A DNA stretch of 64,000 bases from Erythrophleum ivorense (Eukaryota; Streptophyta; Magnoliopsida; Fabales; Fabaceae), in the NCBI GenBank assembly GCA_026724425.1, contig JAIUCV010000001.1:3482001-3546000 (forward strand), given 5' to 3'. The notes beneath the pieces were generated by a model. That model did not search any database. It was given only the letters and a program-made list of their open reading frames with translations, and had not been told where the DNA came from. The position numbers and the translations under genes were made by a program. Shown in pieces: positions 23,513 through 35,717 of this stretch (position 1 is the first letter of the stretch; each line of letters starts with the position of its first letter).

Positions 23513-24402
23513 CACTACAAAAGAAAAGGGTAGATTTAGCCATAATTTCAACTGTGGTTAAGATCCACATTTCAAACATTCATGGTTAAACTATTCATGG
23601 AAAAGGATTTAACCATGATTTTTGTGAACCAATTGGTAAAATTGTGACTAAGACAAAATTTTGCCAAGGTTTCAATAAATTGTGTCTAAGTACAGTCTTA
23701 GCCATGGTTAGGTAAGTCCTATGGCTAGGTCTTGTTTTAGCCATAGTTATAGCCAACCGTGGCTATTATAGGACATGGCTATGGTTTATTAGAACCATGG
23801 CTAAAACAACATTTAGCCATGGCTTTATCTAATTGTGGCTAAAATTGGACTTAGCCATGATTAGCTAAAACCATGGTTGAGATAGGATTTAGTCACGTTT
23901 GATATAATCGTACCTAAGATAGGACCTAGCCACAGTTATAACTTGTGGCTACAACAAGTTTGGCCTACTTTTTGAACTATAAATTGTGGTAACCGAATTT
24001 TTTTTGCCACAAACTTGTAAAATGAATTTTAATTGATATATCCAGCAACTAATTCCCAATAATAATTTTCAATGACATATCCAACAATAAGAACTAATTT
24101 TCAATAACAACAACCATAATGCCATCAAAATTGAAAATAAATTAATATTTCATTAATCTACAAATAAGTAATGTAATTATAAAATCTCTCCAAACAATAT
24201 ATCTAGTCTTATAGAGAATGACTACTGTTAGGAGGTTGGTGTTTGCTATTCTGATCACTTGGTCCCTAAAATTTAAAACAAAATATTATTAGTCAAAATT
24301 CATTTGTATGATTGTAACTAGAATATAAATTTGGAAAAATTACCCTTTGGGCTTGTAAGGTTGCAAGCTTTGGTGGCAATGTACGCCGAAAACTTTGGAG
24401 TA
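23513..24402. mobile_element. CACTA element D: left end with sub-terminal repeats
   Basis: The terminus CACTACAAAAGAAAAGGG at 23513 is typical of En/Spm (CACTA) elements. It is followed to about 24005 by at least ten degenerate copies, in both orientations, of the palindromic word TTAGCCATGGTTA / TAGCCATGGCTAA. These are the sub-terminal motifs to which CACTA accessory proteins bind in known elements. The sequence 24010-24402 has no repeats. Its minus strand may carry the end of a second CACTA gene. The opposite terminus was not found, so D is truncated or its far end has decayed. Confidence 0.75.
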
Positions 24403-24721
24403 TGTGATAATTCCCTATCATTCATATTATTCTGCATACTTTCTTTAGTAAATATGTATTTAACCCTTTAATTACATAGTAAACAATACTTTTTATAGGT
24501 AAATTAAGCACACTTAGAATGAATAATACCATACTCAATTTTTATATTTTAAATGACAAGTTTTGTTTCAATTTTGAGTATATTAAGAATTAATCATACT
24601 TTGCTCTTATTGTAGGGTGCAATTACAAGAAAAATAGAGCCAAAAACATGTTTAAAATAGGATTGATGAAGTTTTTCATGTTAAAAAGGCTTCAAAACAT
24701 TTATAACTGCTATTTTTAAAA

Positions 24722-25085
24722 GTGCGTCGTGGCCAGAATTCATTAAGCTATGGCTAAAAGGGAAGACAGTGAAGGTAGATGCACAATACAAAATGCGTCG
24801 TGATGTTTTCTGAGCAAGCCGCGGCGAAACGTGAGATAGAGAGGAAGAGTGTTGTGGCACAGATCAAGGCACTACTAAAGTTACAGCACATGTTGTGTGA
24901 GCCGCGACACAATGCTAGGCAGAGGCTAGATGTGCCGCGGTAAGAACGTAGGTGCCATGGCGCAATGCATTTTATAGGCATATAGTGACTGAATTCACCG
25001 TAACGTAAGAAGGCAAGCCATGGTGCAGATGCTTCCAGGACCTTACTTCACCACGGCTTGGCATTTTGAGTTGTGGTGTGATTCA
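24722..25085. repeat. GC-rich interspersed word array in the 5' LTR
   Basis: Variants of GCC(A/G)(C/T)GGC and its complement recur every 20-50 bp: gtcgtggcc, ccgcggcga, gttgtggca, ccgcgacac, gtgccgcgg, gccatggcg, gccatggtg, ccacggctt. The same array is in the 3' LTR (36035-36390) and internally at 32085-32420. Confidence 0.7.
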
Positions 25086-25740
25086 TTTTCGCAAAATGCA
25101 GCATTTTTTTGCCAAAATTTTAAAGTTTTTTACTACATATAGCCATTTTAGCTAGAGGAGCCATCATTTTGGATTATCTTGGGTCTATTCTAAGTGTGTA
25201 AAGGCTAAAGAGAAGCTAAGAAAGGCATCTTGAAGCAAAGGAATGCTAGAGATTGAAGATTGAGGCAAAGATAAGCTTCCATTCTTAGTTTCCTCTTTCC
25301 TCATTCTTTTCTTTGCATTTGTTCATATGTTTTTAACCTTTGCTTTAACTTTGCTGCTAGTTTTCATGAATATGTATAGCTGAACTCCTTAATTTAAGAT
25401 TATTAAGAACTCTTATATCGATTAATGGTTGTTTCTCATTTTAATTTTGTGATTGATGATGAATACATGTTTATTTAACTTCATGCTTTATGCTTTTTGA
25501 TTGCTTGGCCAACAATTAGATTGATGTGATGCTTTTGTTTGAACTTGGAAAATAGAGAGTGAAATTAGATTAAGAGTTGAGTTGTGTGAATATTTAAAAC
25601 TTGCTAGAGAGAGTAGATGACTTAGTTAATGAGATAGGAATATACTCATTAACCTCACATAGTCTAATTAGGTATTGTGCCATTAAATTGATCTTGGTTG
25701 ATTCCATAAGGAATTATGAACTTAACTAGATAATCTTATA

Positions 25741-26033
25741 CTCCCTCTAGTCTTTTTTATAAGAAAATCTAAAGAGATTTTTTTGGTCCCAAAATATAAG
25801 AAATATGGTATATTTTTTTATTTCATTAAATAATAAATTTTTTTTACCCTTTATTTATTATTATACCCAATACACTTAACAATGTATAACGTTTTCCCAT
25901 GCAAAATGAAGATGGATAAAATAGGAAAGAATTACCAAATTTAAACCTAATCAATGAGTTAAAATGATATTAACTTTTTTTCTTAATACTAGTAAAATAG
26001 TTTTTTGTTTCTAATAAAAAGGACTGGAGGTAG
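25741..26033. mobile_element. Stowaway (Tc1/mariner) MITE inside the 5' LTR
   Basis: It begins CTCCCTCTAGTC and ends GGACTGGAGGTAG, so the ends are inverted repeats of the well-known plant CTCCCTCCGTCC type, flanked by TA (25739-25740, 26034-26035). The 3' LTR has the uninterrupted site (aatcctaTATGAGattt near 37030), which proves the insertion and its TA duplication. Confidence 0.93.
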
Positions 26034-26410
26034 TATGAGATTTGAAAAAATACTTATAGGAATAAGTAAACCTTAGATTAATATGTATTATCATTAAGAG
26101 CAAAGTTAATGAGTGTTGAATTAAATTGCTATGAAATATACAAAGAATTAATAATCTGAGATGCTATTATTCACCTGGAAATCCAAATAACACTTTTAAA
26201 CTCTACATAGTAGATAATCTTTAATCATTTTTTGTTAATACAATTACTAAAGATTGATTTGCTTAATTTAAACTAGGGTGTGAATTTTGGTACTTGACAA
26301 ATTTTGACAACAAATTCTCGATGGAATGATCTTTTCTCATCACTGTATTACTTTAGCGATATCTATACATAGTAGATAAACTTGTAAGCTTCAAGTAAGC
26401 AACAAGTTTT

Positions 26411-26428
26411 TAGTGCTATTGCTGGGGA
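26411..26428 (+). promoter_or_regulatory. Decayed primer-binding site (tRNA-Asp)
   Basis: TAGTGCTATTGCTGGGGA differs from the complement of the plant tRNA-Asp 3' end at a few positions, all G-to-A or C-to-T changes, several at CpG. tRNA-Asp priming is known for Athila/Calypso elements. Confidence 0.75.
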
Positions 26429-26539
26429 TTTGTGTGTCAAAATATTTTCCTGTCAATATCAATACTAGCATACCTAGTTTGAACTTAAGCTTTGTGCATA
26501 GTTTTACTTGAGTATTCTTATTTCCTTTCTTATTCTATT

Positions 26540-27722
26540 TTATAGTGGCTACCCTCCTTGTGTGCAAGACCTCTTATGCAAGAAATTGAAAGTTTAAAAG
26601 TTATGTTGTTTCAAGAAGAATTTGAAAAAGCTTTTAATCAAACTTTTAAAGGCAAATCTAAGACTTCTAAACTAATTAAAAACATGATGCATGGGGATAA
26701 AAATTATGTCAGAACAGTGAATGATTTTGCCACATTGAATGTGCAAGGATACCATTCAAGTATAAGAAGACCTGCTATTTAAGCCAACAATTTTGAAATG
26801 AAGCAAGTGGTACTATAGATGCTCCAAATGACTAGGCAGTTTGGTGGCTCACCTATAAAGGACCTTAACACTCACCTTTTAAACTTTTTAGAGGTGTGTA
26901 ACTCTTTTAAGTATAATAGTGTATCTGATGATGTAATTCGATTGAGGCTTTTCCTACTTTCTCTAAGAGATAAAGCCAAGGTATGGCTTAACTCATTACC
27001 AGATAGGTCCATCACCACTTAGAATGATCTAATCACAAAATTCAAAGCCAAGTTCTTTCCACTATCTAGATTTATAGAGTTAAGAAATGATATCACCTCT
27101 TTCATGCAACAAGACGATAAACCATTGTACGAAGTATAGGAGAGATTTAAGGAGTTGTTGAAAAAGTGCCTTAACCATTGATTTCCTAAAAGAGTGTAAG
27201 TGTAGACATTCTACAATAGGTTGCTATAAAAAACAAAGGCTATTCTTGATTCAGCATCCAATGGGAGTATCATGGGCAATCTAAATAATGTTGCTACTTA
27301 TAGTTTAGTAGAAAATATGGTAACTAACTCTCTTCAATAGTTTGCCTCTAGGAGGTGGTAGGAGTTCATGAAATTAATGCTTTGAGTACACTCTCAGCTT
27401 AAATGATAGTAATAAACAAGAGCTTTGACAATTTTAAATGCATTTTAGGGTATAAATGGGTGTGAATGTCATTCAAACTCCAGCAATCAATTGTGAGCAT
27501 TGTGGAGAGGAACATTTTAGTGATCAATGTCCTTCATTGGTGGAAACAATTAACTACATGGGCAATTACAAAAAAAATCCAAACAACCCCTACTCAAACA
27601 CTTATAATCCAAGTTGGAGAAATCATCTAAATTTTTCATGGAGTCAAGGTCAAAATCAAGCCCAACCATTTTCTTTTGGATTGAAACCCTCTAATTCTCC
27701 TGGATTTTTTTATGTAAACTAG
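26540..27722 (+). pseudogene. Athila-like gag, disrupted
   Basis: Pieces of the retrotransposon gag domain are readable at 26819-27020 (FGGSPIKDLNTHL, VIRLRLFLLSLRDKAKVWL), then past a stop (FKAKFFPLSR). A zinc-knuckle-like CEHCGEEHFSDQC follows at about 27492-27530, with Asn-rich sequence after it. Several stops interrupt the frame. It would have encoded the particle protein. Confidence 0.8.
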
Positions 27723-27799
27723 ACCATCAATGCAAGAAAAGAAGCCAAGTATTAAGGAAATGCTCATGCAATACATGGCTAAGTAAAGATGTTATTCTA

Positions 27800-30700
27800 G
27801 CTAGACAAGAGGCAACAATGACAAAGCATCAGTCAGTGATTAAGAATATAGAAATGCAAATTAGTCAATTGGCCTCATCCATAAATTCAAGACAACAAGG
27901 TGTTCTTCTTAGTGATATTGTTCCCAACCCAAGAAGAGATGGCAAAGAGGAATGCAAGGCCATTACACTGAGAAGTGGCAAAAAGTTACTTGAAGTGTTA
28001 CCTTCAAGGCAAGATAATGAGTCTAAACAAGATCAAGGCAAGATAGAAGAGAAGTTTAAAGCTTGATAAAGAAAAGAGTGAAGCTGTTGAGAAGAAAAAA
28101 GATAACGTTAAGAAGAAGAATTAAGAGAAAAGTCAAGAGAAGATTATTCCTCCACTACCATTCCCTCAATGCTTCAAGAAGCAAAACTTGGATAAACAGT
28201 ATCAAAAATTTCTCGAGATCTTCAAGTAGCTCCATATTAATATTCCATTTGTAGAAGCTTTAGAACAAATGCCAAGCTATGCTAAATTCATGAAGGATGT
28301 GCTATCAAATTAGAAGTGGTTTAGAGAATTTGAGATGGTGGCTCTAACTTAATAATGTAGTGCTATTTTGTAGAAGAAATTTCCTCCTAAAATAAAAGAT
28401 CCAAGAAGTTTTACCATTCCTTATAACATTGAGAAACACTTTATCAGAAGTGCCTTGTGTGATCTTAAGGTAAGTGTGAATCTAATGCCACTATCAATTT
28501 TCAAGAAACTTAGGTTAGGAGAGGCTAAACTAACAACTGTACTTTGCAACTAGCTAACAGATCTTTAGCTTATTGAAATGGAGTCATTAAATATGTTTTG
28601 ATAAAGGTTAATAAGTTAATCTTTCCAGCAAATTTTATAGTTTTGGATTATAAAGAAGATAAGGATATCTCTATCATTTTGGGCAGATTCTTCTTAGTCA
28701 TAGGAAGAATATTGATTGATGTGCAAAAAGGAAAACTGACATGAGGGTGAATGATCAAGAAGTAACCTTTAACATTTATAAAGAATTGAAAAGCCCAAAT
28801 GAGCTAGAAGAATGTTGTTTTGTGCACTTAATTGCCAATGTAGTACATCAAGAGTTTGTTGAATCAAACTTTAAAGATCCTTTAGAAGCATCATTGGTTA
28901 GCATGGTTAGAAAGAAAGGAGAAAAATGGAGTTAAGAAGTGTATTAAGCTATTGGAAGCTACTTAAAAACATTTTAAGGCTCCACAATAGTATGAATGCA
29001 CATTACCAATGATAATATTTGCTTCTCTCTGAACAACAAGAAAGGGAGCTTTTCTGAGTGCTAAAGAGTTTCAAGAAACCTATTGGATGGTCAATAGCAT
29101 TTATAAAAGGGATAAGTCCTTTTATTTGTATGCATAAGATACTAATAGAAGAAAATCATAAGAAGTCTATTGAGTATCAAAGAAGGCTTAATCTTATAAT
29201 AAAAGAGGTGGTCAAGAAGGAAATTTTGAAATGGTTTGATATAGGGATCATTTATCCAATCTCAGATAGCTCATGGGTGAGTCCAGTCCAATGTGTCCCA
29301 AAGAAAAGAGGTATGACTGTAGTGGCTAACTTCCATAATGAGTTAATCCCTATTAGGAAAGTGATTGGCTGGCATGTATGCATAGATTATCGAAAATTAA
29401 ATAATGCCACAAGAAAAGATCATTTTCCTTTACCTTTTATTGACCAAATGCTGGATAGACTAACTGGGAAGGCTTTCTTCTGTTTCTTGGATGGATATTT
29501 AAGATACAACCAAATTGCTATTGCCCTAAAAGACCAGGGGAAAATGACCTTTACATGCCTTTATAGCACATTTACTTTTAGAAGAATGTCATTTGAATTA
29601 TGCAATGTGCCGGCTACATTTCAGCGATGTATGATGTCTATTTTTTCTGATATGATTAAGCAGACTATGAAGATGTTTATGAATAATTTCTTGATTTTTA
29701 GAGATTCAATTGAAGAATATCTCACTAATTTAAAGCAAGTCTTGAAGAGGTGCGAGAAGACCCATTTAGTTCTTAATTGGAAAAAATGTCATTTCATGGT
29801 GTAAGAAAGTATAGTCCTTGGCCATTGAGTCTTAAACAAAGGTCTTAAGGTAGACAAAGCAAAAATCTCCATAATTGAGTAACTTCCACTCTTGATTAGT
29901 GTTAAAGGAGTCCAGAGCTTCTTGGGTCATAAGAGCTTTTATAGAAATTTATTAAAGGCTTTTAAAAAATTGTTAAGCCATTCTGTCAATTGCTTAAGAA
30001 TGATGCTCTATTTAATTTTAACCATCAATGGCATATAGCATTTAAAGAGTTGAAGAAGAGGTTAGTATCTGCTCCAATTATTGTGGCCCTTCATTGGACC
30101 ATTCCTTTTGAGGTAATCTGTGATGCAGTGACTATGCTATGGTGCAGTATTGAGACAAAGAAAAGGAAAGATTTTTCATCCAATATACTATGCTAGTAAA
30201 ACTCTATCTAATACTCAATTAAATTACACTACCACCAAAAAAGAGTTGTTAGCAATAGTGTATGCATTTGACAAATTTATAGCTTATTTAATAGGCACCA
30301 AGGTTACCATTTTCACCAACCATTCGGCTATCAAATACTTAATTAAGAAGAATGACTCCAAACTAAAGCTCATTTGGTGGATTCTTCTCTTACAAAAATT
30401 TGATTTAGAAATTGTTGATAAAAGGGTAGTGAAAATCACGTGATAGATCATTTGTCTAAACTGAGTACTGAAGCTCAGGAAGGTGAAGAGAAGCAGATTA
30501 ATAAGAATTTTCTAAAATGAAAGCTTATTTTATGTGGAGCATAACAGAGTGCTATGGTATGCAGATTATGTAAACTATCTTGTGTGCCATGTACTACCTT
30601 CATATTTGAACTCCCACCAAAAGAAAAAGGTTCTTATATAATGTAAAGTTATATATTTGGGATGAACCATTCTTATTTAGAATGTGTGCTAATTAGATAT

Positions 30701-31570
30701 TATTGAGGTGTGTTCTAGACGAAGAGCAATAATCTATTCTACAAAGATGTCATGCATTAGAATATGGAGAACACTTCAATGGGCAATGAACTGCAGCAAA
30801 AATCTTTCAATAAGGTTTTTATTGTCCTTTTTTGTTCAAGGATGCTCATGCTTTTGTGGGAAGATATGATAAGTGTCAAAGATTGGTAACATATCAAAAC
30901 GATATGAGATGCCTTTGAACAATACTCTAGAAGTGGAAGCATTTGATGTTTGGGGGATAGATTTCATGAGGCCTTTTACATTCTTTCAAAATAACTAGTA
31001 TATTCTTGTGACTGTTGACTATATGACAAAATGGGTTGAGGCAATAGCTTGTCACACAAATGATGCCAGGGTGGTGGTAAGATTTTTAAAGAAAAATATT
31101 TTCACTAGATTCGATGCACCTCGAGCCATCATTAGTGATGAGGAGACACATTTTAATAATTGACAACTCAAAGCATTTTTTAAAAAATATAGAGTTCAAC
31201 ACAAATGACATTCGTGTATCATCCTTAAATTAATGGCCAATGTGAGGTATCTAATAAAGAAATTAAAAGGATTTTGGAGAAAACAATAAGTCCCACTCAA
31301 AAGGATTGGGTTAAGAAATTAAATGATGCTCTATAAGCTTATTGCACAATATAAAAAACTCCAATTGGGATGTCTCCATATAAGCTTGTTTTTGGTAAGA
31401 CTTGTCACCTATTAGTTAAACTTGAACATAATGCTTTTTGGGCTGTGAAAAAGTTAAATTTAAACTTGAGGAAAGTTGGAGGAAAGAGGCTACTGCAACT
31501 TAATGTACTTGATGAATTTAAAACTTTATGCTTATGAAAGTTTCAAGCTCTATAAAGAGAAGACAAAGCA
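27800..31570 (+). pseudogene. Athila-like pol: protease, RT, RNase H, integrase, disrupted
   Basis: Protease-region words (SIILGRFFL, LIDVQKGKLT) at about 28660-28745. RT at 29058-29804 with CIDYRKLN and FELCNVPATFQRCM; the catalytic FMDD reads FMNN at about 29686-29697. RNase H at 30150-30440 (IYYASKTLS, YTTTKKELLAIVYAFDKF). Integrase at about 30740-31300: a CHALEYGEH-like zinc region, VDYMTKWVEA, then FDAPRAIISDEETHF. A glutamine/lysine-rich linker (27818-28250) precedes the protease. Multiple stops and shifts break every domain, and the double Asp-to-Asn change would abolish RT activity. Confidence 0.87.
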
Positions 31571-31749
31571 ATGGCACGATAGGAAAATCTTAAAGAGAAG
31601 TTTGAGCCTAATCAATGAAATTATGGAATAAGACTTAAATCAAAAGTTCAAGGTCAATGGACAGAGATTAAAACATTATTGGGGAGGAGAGGTGAACCAT
31701 AAAAAGTCCACCATCACTTTAGGAGATTGCATGTAAAGCTGCTGAAAGT

Positions 31750-33402
31750 CGAGCTAAGGACTATAAACTTAGCGTTTCTTAGGAGGCAACCCAAGTTTCT
31801 TTTTTATTTTAATTTTTACATTAAATAGTGTGCCAATTTTGTTTTGGGTAATTATTGGTTGCATATTTTGTTTTAGGGGAATCAACAAAAGGATTGTCAA
31901 GCATGCATAACCATTAGAGGAGCTCAGGGCAACTTAGCCAACATTTAATTAAAAAAAAGAAGGGGAAGTATTTCTTACTTTATTATGCTGAGTTATCACT
32001 CTTTATGTTATTTAAATTGCAAAATTGATGTGCTTCAAGTATGGAAATGAGTGTAAAATCATTGGGTTGATAGAAAAAATAATTTGGGCGCATCAGGGGC
32101 AATTTACACCATGATTTAGAGGATTCACACTATGGCGCATCAACTTCCAGTAGCTAAAAGTGCCACGACCATAAAAAAATGAGTCGTGGCATGAAGGGAT
32201 TCAACTAGCTGAATGTGTTGTGACTCAAAAATCTATGTCGCAGTATGCCCAAAGTCAGAAGCGAAAGATGCCATGGCATAGAATTCCAAGTCACAGTGCA
32301 TAGAGAAGCAATACCTTGTTACGCCATGGCACAAAATTCTTAAGCCTTAGTGGGATGTATGTTTATATTCTTCCTAGGCCATTTTGTGCCATGGCTTAAT
32401 GATCCATGTCACGGCGTGATGCAAGGTTTAATTAAAAAAAGTTTTTTATTGCTTAATGGTCCTTGTGTCCTTCATTCCTCATTCACTACCTCTGTCCACT
32501 GTAGCTCTTCCTCTTTGTTCTTACCCCCACCATTAAACACCTCCCTAAAACTTCCATATCTTCCTACAATTCTGGATATTCTCCATCATGTGTCTGTGCA
32601 TCCCACAGCCCATTCGCAATTTCTACCGCAATTTCTCCCACCTTGCATATCTTTTTAACCACATTACACCCTCTCATTTTCCATCTCTCCCCAATGCTTG
32701 CATCATCTTCAACATTATCTGTGTCTTTCTTTCTCTGCTAAGGCTTATCTTTTTCTTATTTTCATCACAGCGTGCACTCATCCTCCATTCTCTTTTCATC
32801 CTCACTTAAAATTTGAAGGTATGGTTGTTCATATCATTTTCTCCTTGTAAAATTTAAAGGTATGATTGTTCATTATAATTGAATTGAGAATTTATGTGGA
32901 ATGTGTTTATTGTTTTATATTAGATGATTGTGCATAATTAGATGGAGGTTCACATTGTATTATTCAAGGTTTTAAATTATGGAAGTGGAGTATGCATACC
33001 AACTATTTGATGAAATGCCTAAAAAAGCACTATTTTTGTTTGGCTATAAATTGCAGAACCCTATTCTTAAGTGTTTTCTAAGCTTCTTCTGGCTACATTA
33101 GTGTGGGCTTTTGGTCCTACTTTCTTAGGTAATATTTTTGTTTTGTTTTGTGATCTTGGGGATGGTTAATTCATTTTCTTGATGGTTGGTTTATTTATTT
33201 GTGACCTTATGATGTTTTAGAGCATTATGTACATAAAAGGAGCCAAAATACTGATTGTTGTGTTCAACATTTGATTAGCTTAAACTGGTCTTTGGTTGGT
33301 TAGTAGTTGCTTGACTATTATGTTAATGGGGTATATTTTAGCAACAACTTGATTTTCTACAGTTATTAAATGTTGAAATTCTCTTTTGCAGGTATATATA
33401 TA
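31750..33402 (+). other. Post-pol leader region of the Athila-like element
   Basis: Starts with ttagcgtttcttaggaggca and acccaag (31769-31795), a conserved marker after pol in Athila/Calypso elements. It contains the GC-rich word array 32085-32420 and a C/T-rich stretch (32460-32820) with no convincing gene. Confidence 0.6.
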
Positions 33403-33603
33403 ATGGCCTTAAAAAAGAAAGCTAGAGGTGAGGCATCATCTTCCTCTTTAGCTTCATTTGACTGGTCTTGTTTTGTCTCCCTGGCTGCTCAAGAGTGGTA
33501 TAACAAAGTTACATTTTATAAAACCTTGATACTAGAGAGGGCATTTATTACCTTACCTTCAGAAAGTCAAGAAGTGGTTGATCAAATATCTTATAGATGG
33601 TGA
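33403..33603 (+). pseudogene. Env-like (plant transposon protein) ORF fragment
   Basis: 66 residues from ATG 33403: a short basic/Ser-rich start (MALKKKARGEASSSS), then FDWSCFVSLAAQEWYNKV and ILERAF. This pattern opens the env-like third ORF of Athila/Calypso elements, whose function is not settled. It stops after QISYRW, far short of the several hundred residues usual for the family, so it is truncated. A splice-like ttttgcag lies just upstream at 33384-33391, fitting the idea that this ORF is made from spliced RNA. Confidence 0.55.
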
Positions 33604-33694
33604 GGTATGTTTTGTGCCGAGCTAGCTGCCACAGTGGTGCCATTAGTTTGAGAATTTTATGTAAATGTACCATTTTGTCATGAGTACATGTACA

Positions 33695-34380
33695 GAGTCT
33701 GGGGGTGCAACCATTTCCACAAGAGCCATCTTAAGAGCCCTTACAGGACCCAACCACTTGACATCCCTTATTATTATTCTCCTATCTTTTTTTTTCTTTA
33801 TTTCCTTTTGTTTAGTTGTTTATATGTTAACTCTAAATTGTATATTGTTTTCAACTTTTGTTGATTATCTGTCACACTTTTCATGTACTGTGTTTACCAG
33901 TTCTTTTCCTACTTTTATTTCCCTTTATTTTATATTACTTGTATTGCTTTTCAATTTTATTTTAAAAAAATAAAAAAATTAGAAAAAAGAAAAGTTTGTA
34001 TTACAATGTATATATCACTCACTCTCATTTATCTTAGGTTTTCTTTGTCCTTTAACATTGGGGACAATGTCCAGATTTTTTATACAGTTCCATTGAGCCA
34101 TTTCCACAGGAGCCATCTTAGGAACCCCCACAGGACCTAGCCACTTGACATCTCTTATTATTATTCTCCTTGTTTCGTTTCCCTTTTATTTCCCTTTATG
34201 TTATATTACTTGTTTTGTTTTTCAGTTTTATTTTAAAAAATAAAAATAAAAAATTAGAAAAAAGAAAAGTGTTTGTATTACAGTGTACATATCACTCACT
34301 CTCATTTATCTTAGGTTTCTTTGTCCCTTAACATTGGGGACAATATTAACTTTAAGTTTGGGAGTAGGGTAGTTTTAGTA
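33695..34380 (+). repeat. Tandem duplication in the Athila 3' non-coding region
   Basis: About 33708-34075 and 34094-34352 repeat the same series: ccacaagagccatctta, ccacttgacatc, ttattattattctcct, attagaaaaaagaaaag, tatcactcactctcattt, aacattggggacaat. The second copy continues into ttaagtttgggagtagggt, the polypurine-like marker of Athila elements. Confidence 0.8.
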
Positions 34381-35717
34381 GTCTAAAATAACATGAAATT
34401 TGGCACTTGAACTTTTGCTCGACAAATTTTCTTTTTTAGGATCCTCATTTGACTTAGTTTTTAGTTGGCTTGTTGGAATTGTTTTTTTTTATCTTCTTCC
34501 AATGATAGTTATTATGTGTCAAGAGATGTTTGGTAGGAATTCTGTGCTAAATGTGTTTTGTACTTAGTTCAAATGTGTAAAGTTAGATTTCTACCATTTT
34601 TGAAAAATATGATATACACCATTTGGCTAAGACATAAGTCAATTACTAATGTTAAGAAAAAAATTTATGTTATCCAATTTGTATGTCCAGTCCTAAATAC
34701 AGGACTTTAGAACTTACCTTCTACCTTCTTGAGGTGAATCAATAGGTATGGCATGACCTTTAGAGATGATTTAGGCATTCTTTGCTTATAGTTGTGCCTT
34801 TCAAGCCTGATCCTTATTTAATTATATTAACGCTCAAATCTTATTTGAGTTTATTTAGAAAAACCATATAAGATTGCACTTTATTTTGTTTACCAACATG
34901 AATACCTAGCCTGATTAACCTTATAAAAAATCTATAAGTTTGTCCTTTTTCTTGAGAAAAAAATGGTAGTATATTCATTAGGAAACGAAACATTAAGGTT
35001 GATTGAAAAGGATATGCAGTAAATGATATTTTTGTGGTTATTGAAATTGAAGTTATATGGTTTGTGTCAATTCTCCCTTTCTTTGACTTAGAAGTTGAGT
35101 TGAATATATGTCATTCAAAAAAACAAAAAAAGAAATGAAGAAGAGAAAAGTTAAAGTTTAATTTAGGTAAAAAAGACCTAAGTTTAGGTGAGATTTACTT
35201 TAAAAAAAAGGAACTAAGTAGGAATAAGTATTGAAAGTGCAATTGAAAGAACTTCTTGTATGTGTATACTATCATATAAATTTTCTCAAGATCTTTTGCA
35301 CTAATCTTACCCATCATTCAGAGCCACAACCCTAGCCTCATTATAAGCCTAAAAGTCTTTTTGATCTAATGATTTTGTGGTACCTAATTTAGTGGAGAGA
35401 GGGAAAAAGATGAGTTTATGAAGTTCCTATATGTGAGACTGGTTTATATATGCTGGAGTGCAGAAAGTTGATTTTGACACTTGTTTGAGATGAATATTTA
35501 GCCAAACTCACGCATACACTTTGAAATGGTTGGAAGTCTTAGCTTTATTGTTTGAACTTTGCCTCTGGCATGTATTGCTTGTTCTTCCTATTGAATATAC
35601 TCTTTGATGCAGCAAGTGAGGACTATAGCAGATATTGATGTTCAGCTATCCTATGGACACTCTGATATTATTTTTTATTTGCTTTACTCAAGGATGAGTA
35701 AAAGTTCAAGTTTAAGG

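Larger units (their letters stand above)
24403..26401 (+). repeat. 5' LTR of the Athila-like element (1999 bp, contains a MITE)
   Basis: It matches 35718-37309 along its whole length except for the 293-bp MITE (25741-26033) and about 95 bp near 26070-26165 that the 3' LTR lacks. The internal part at 24722-25085 is unusually GC-rich with a repeated word (see findings). Confidence 0.9.
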
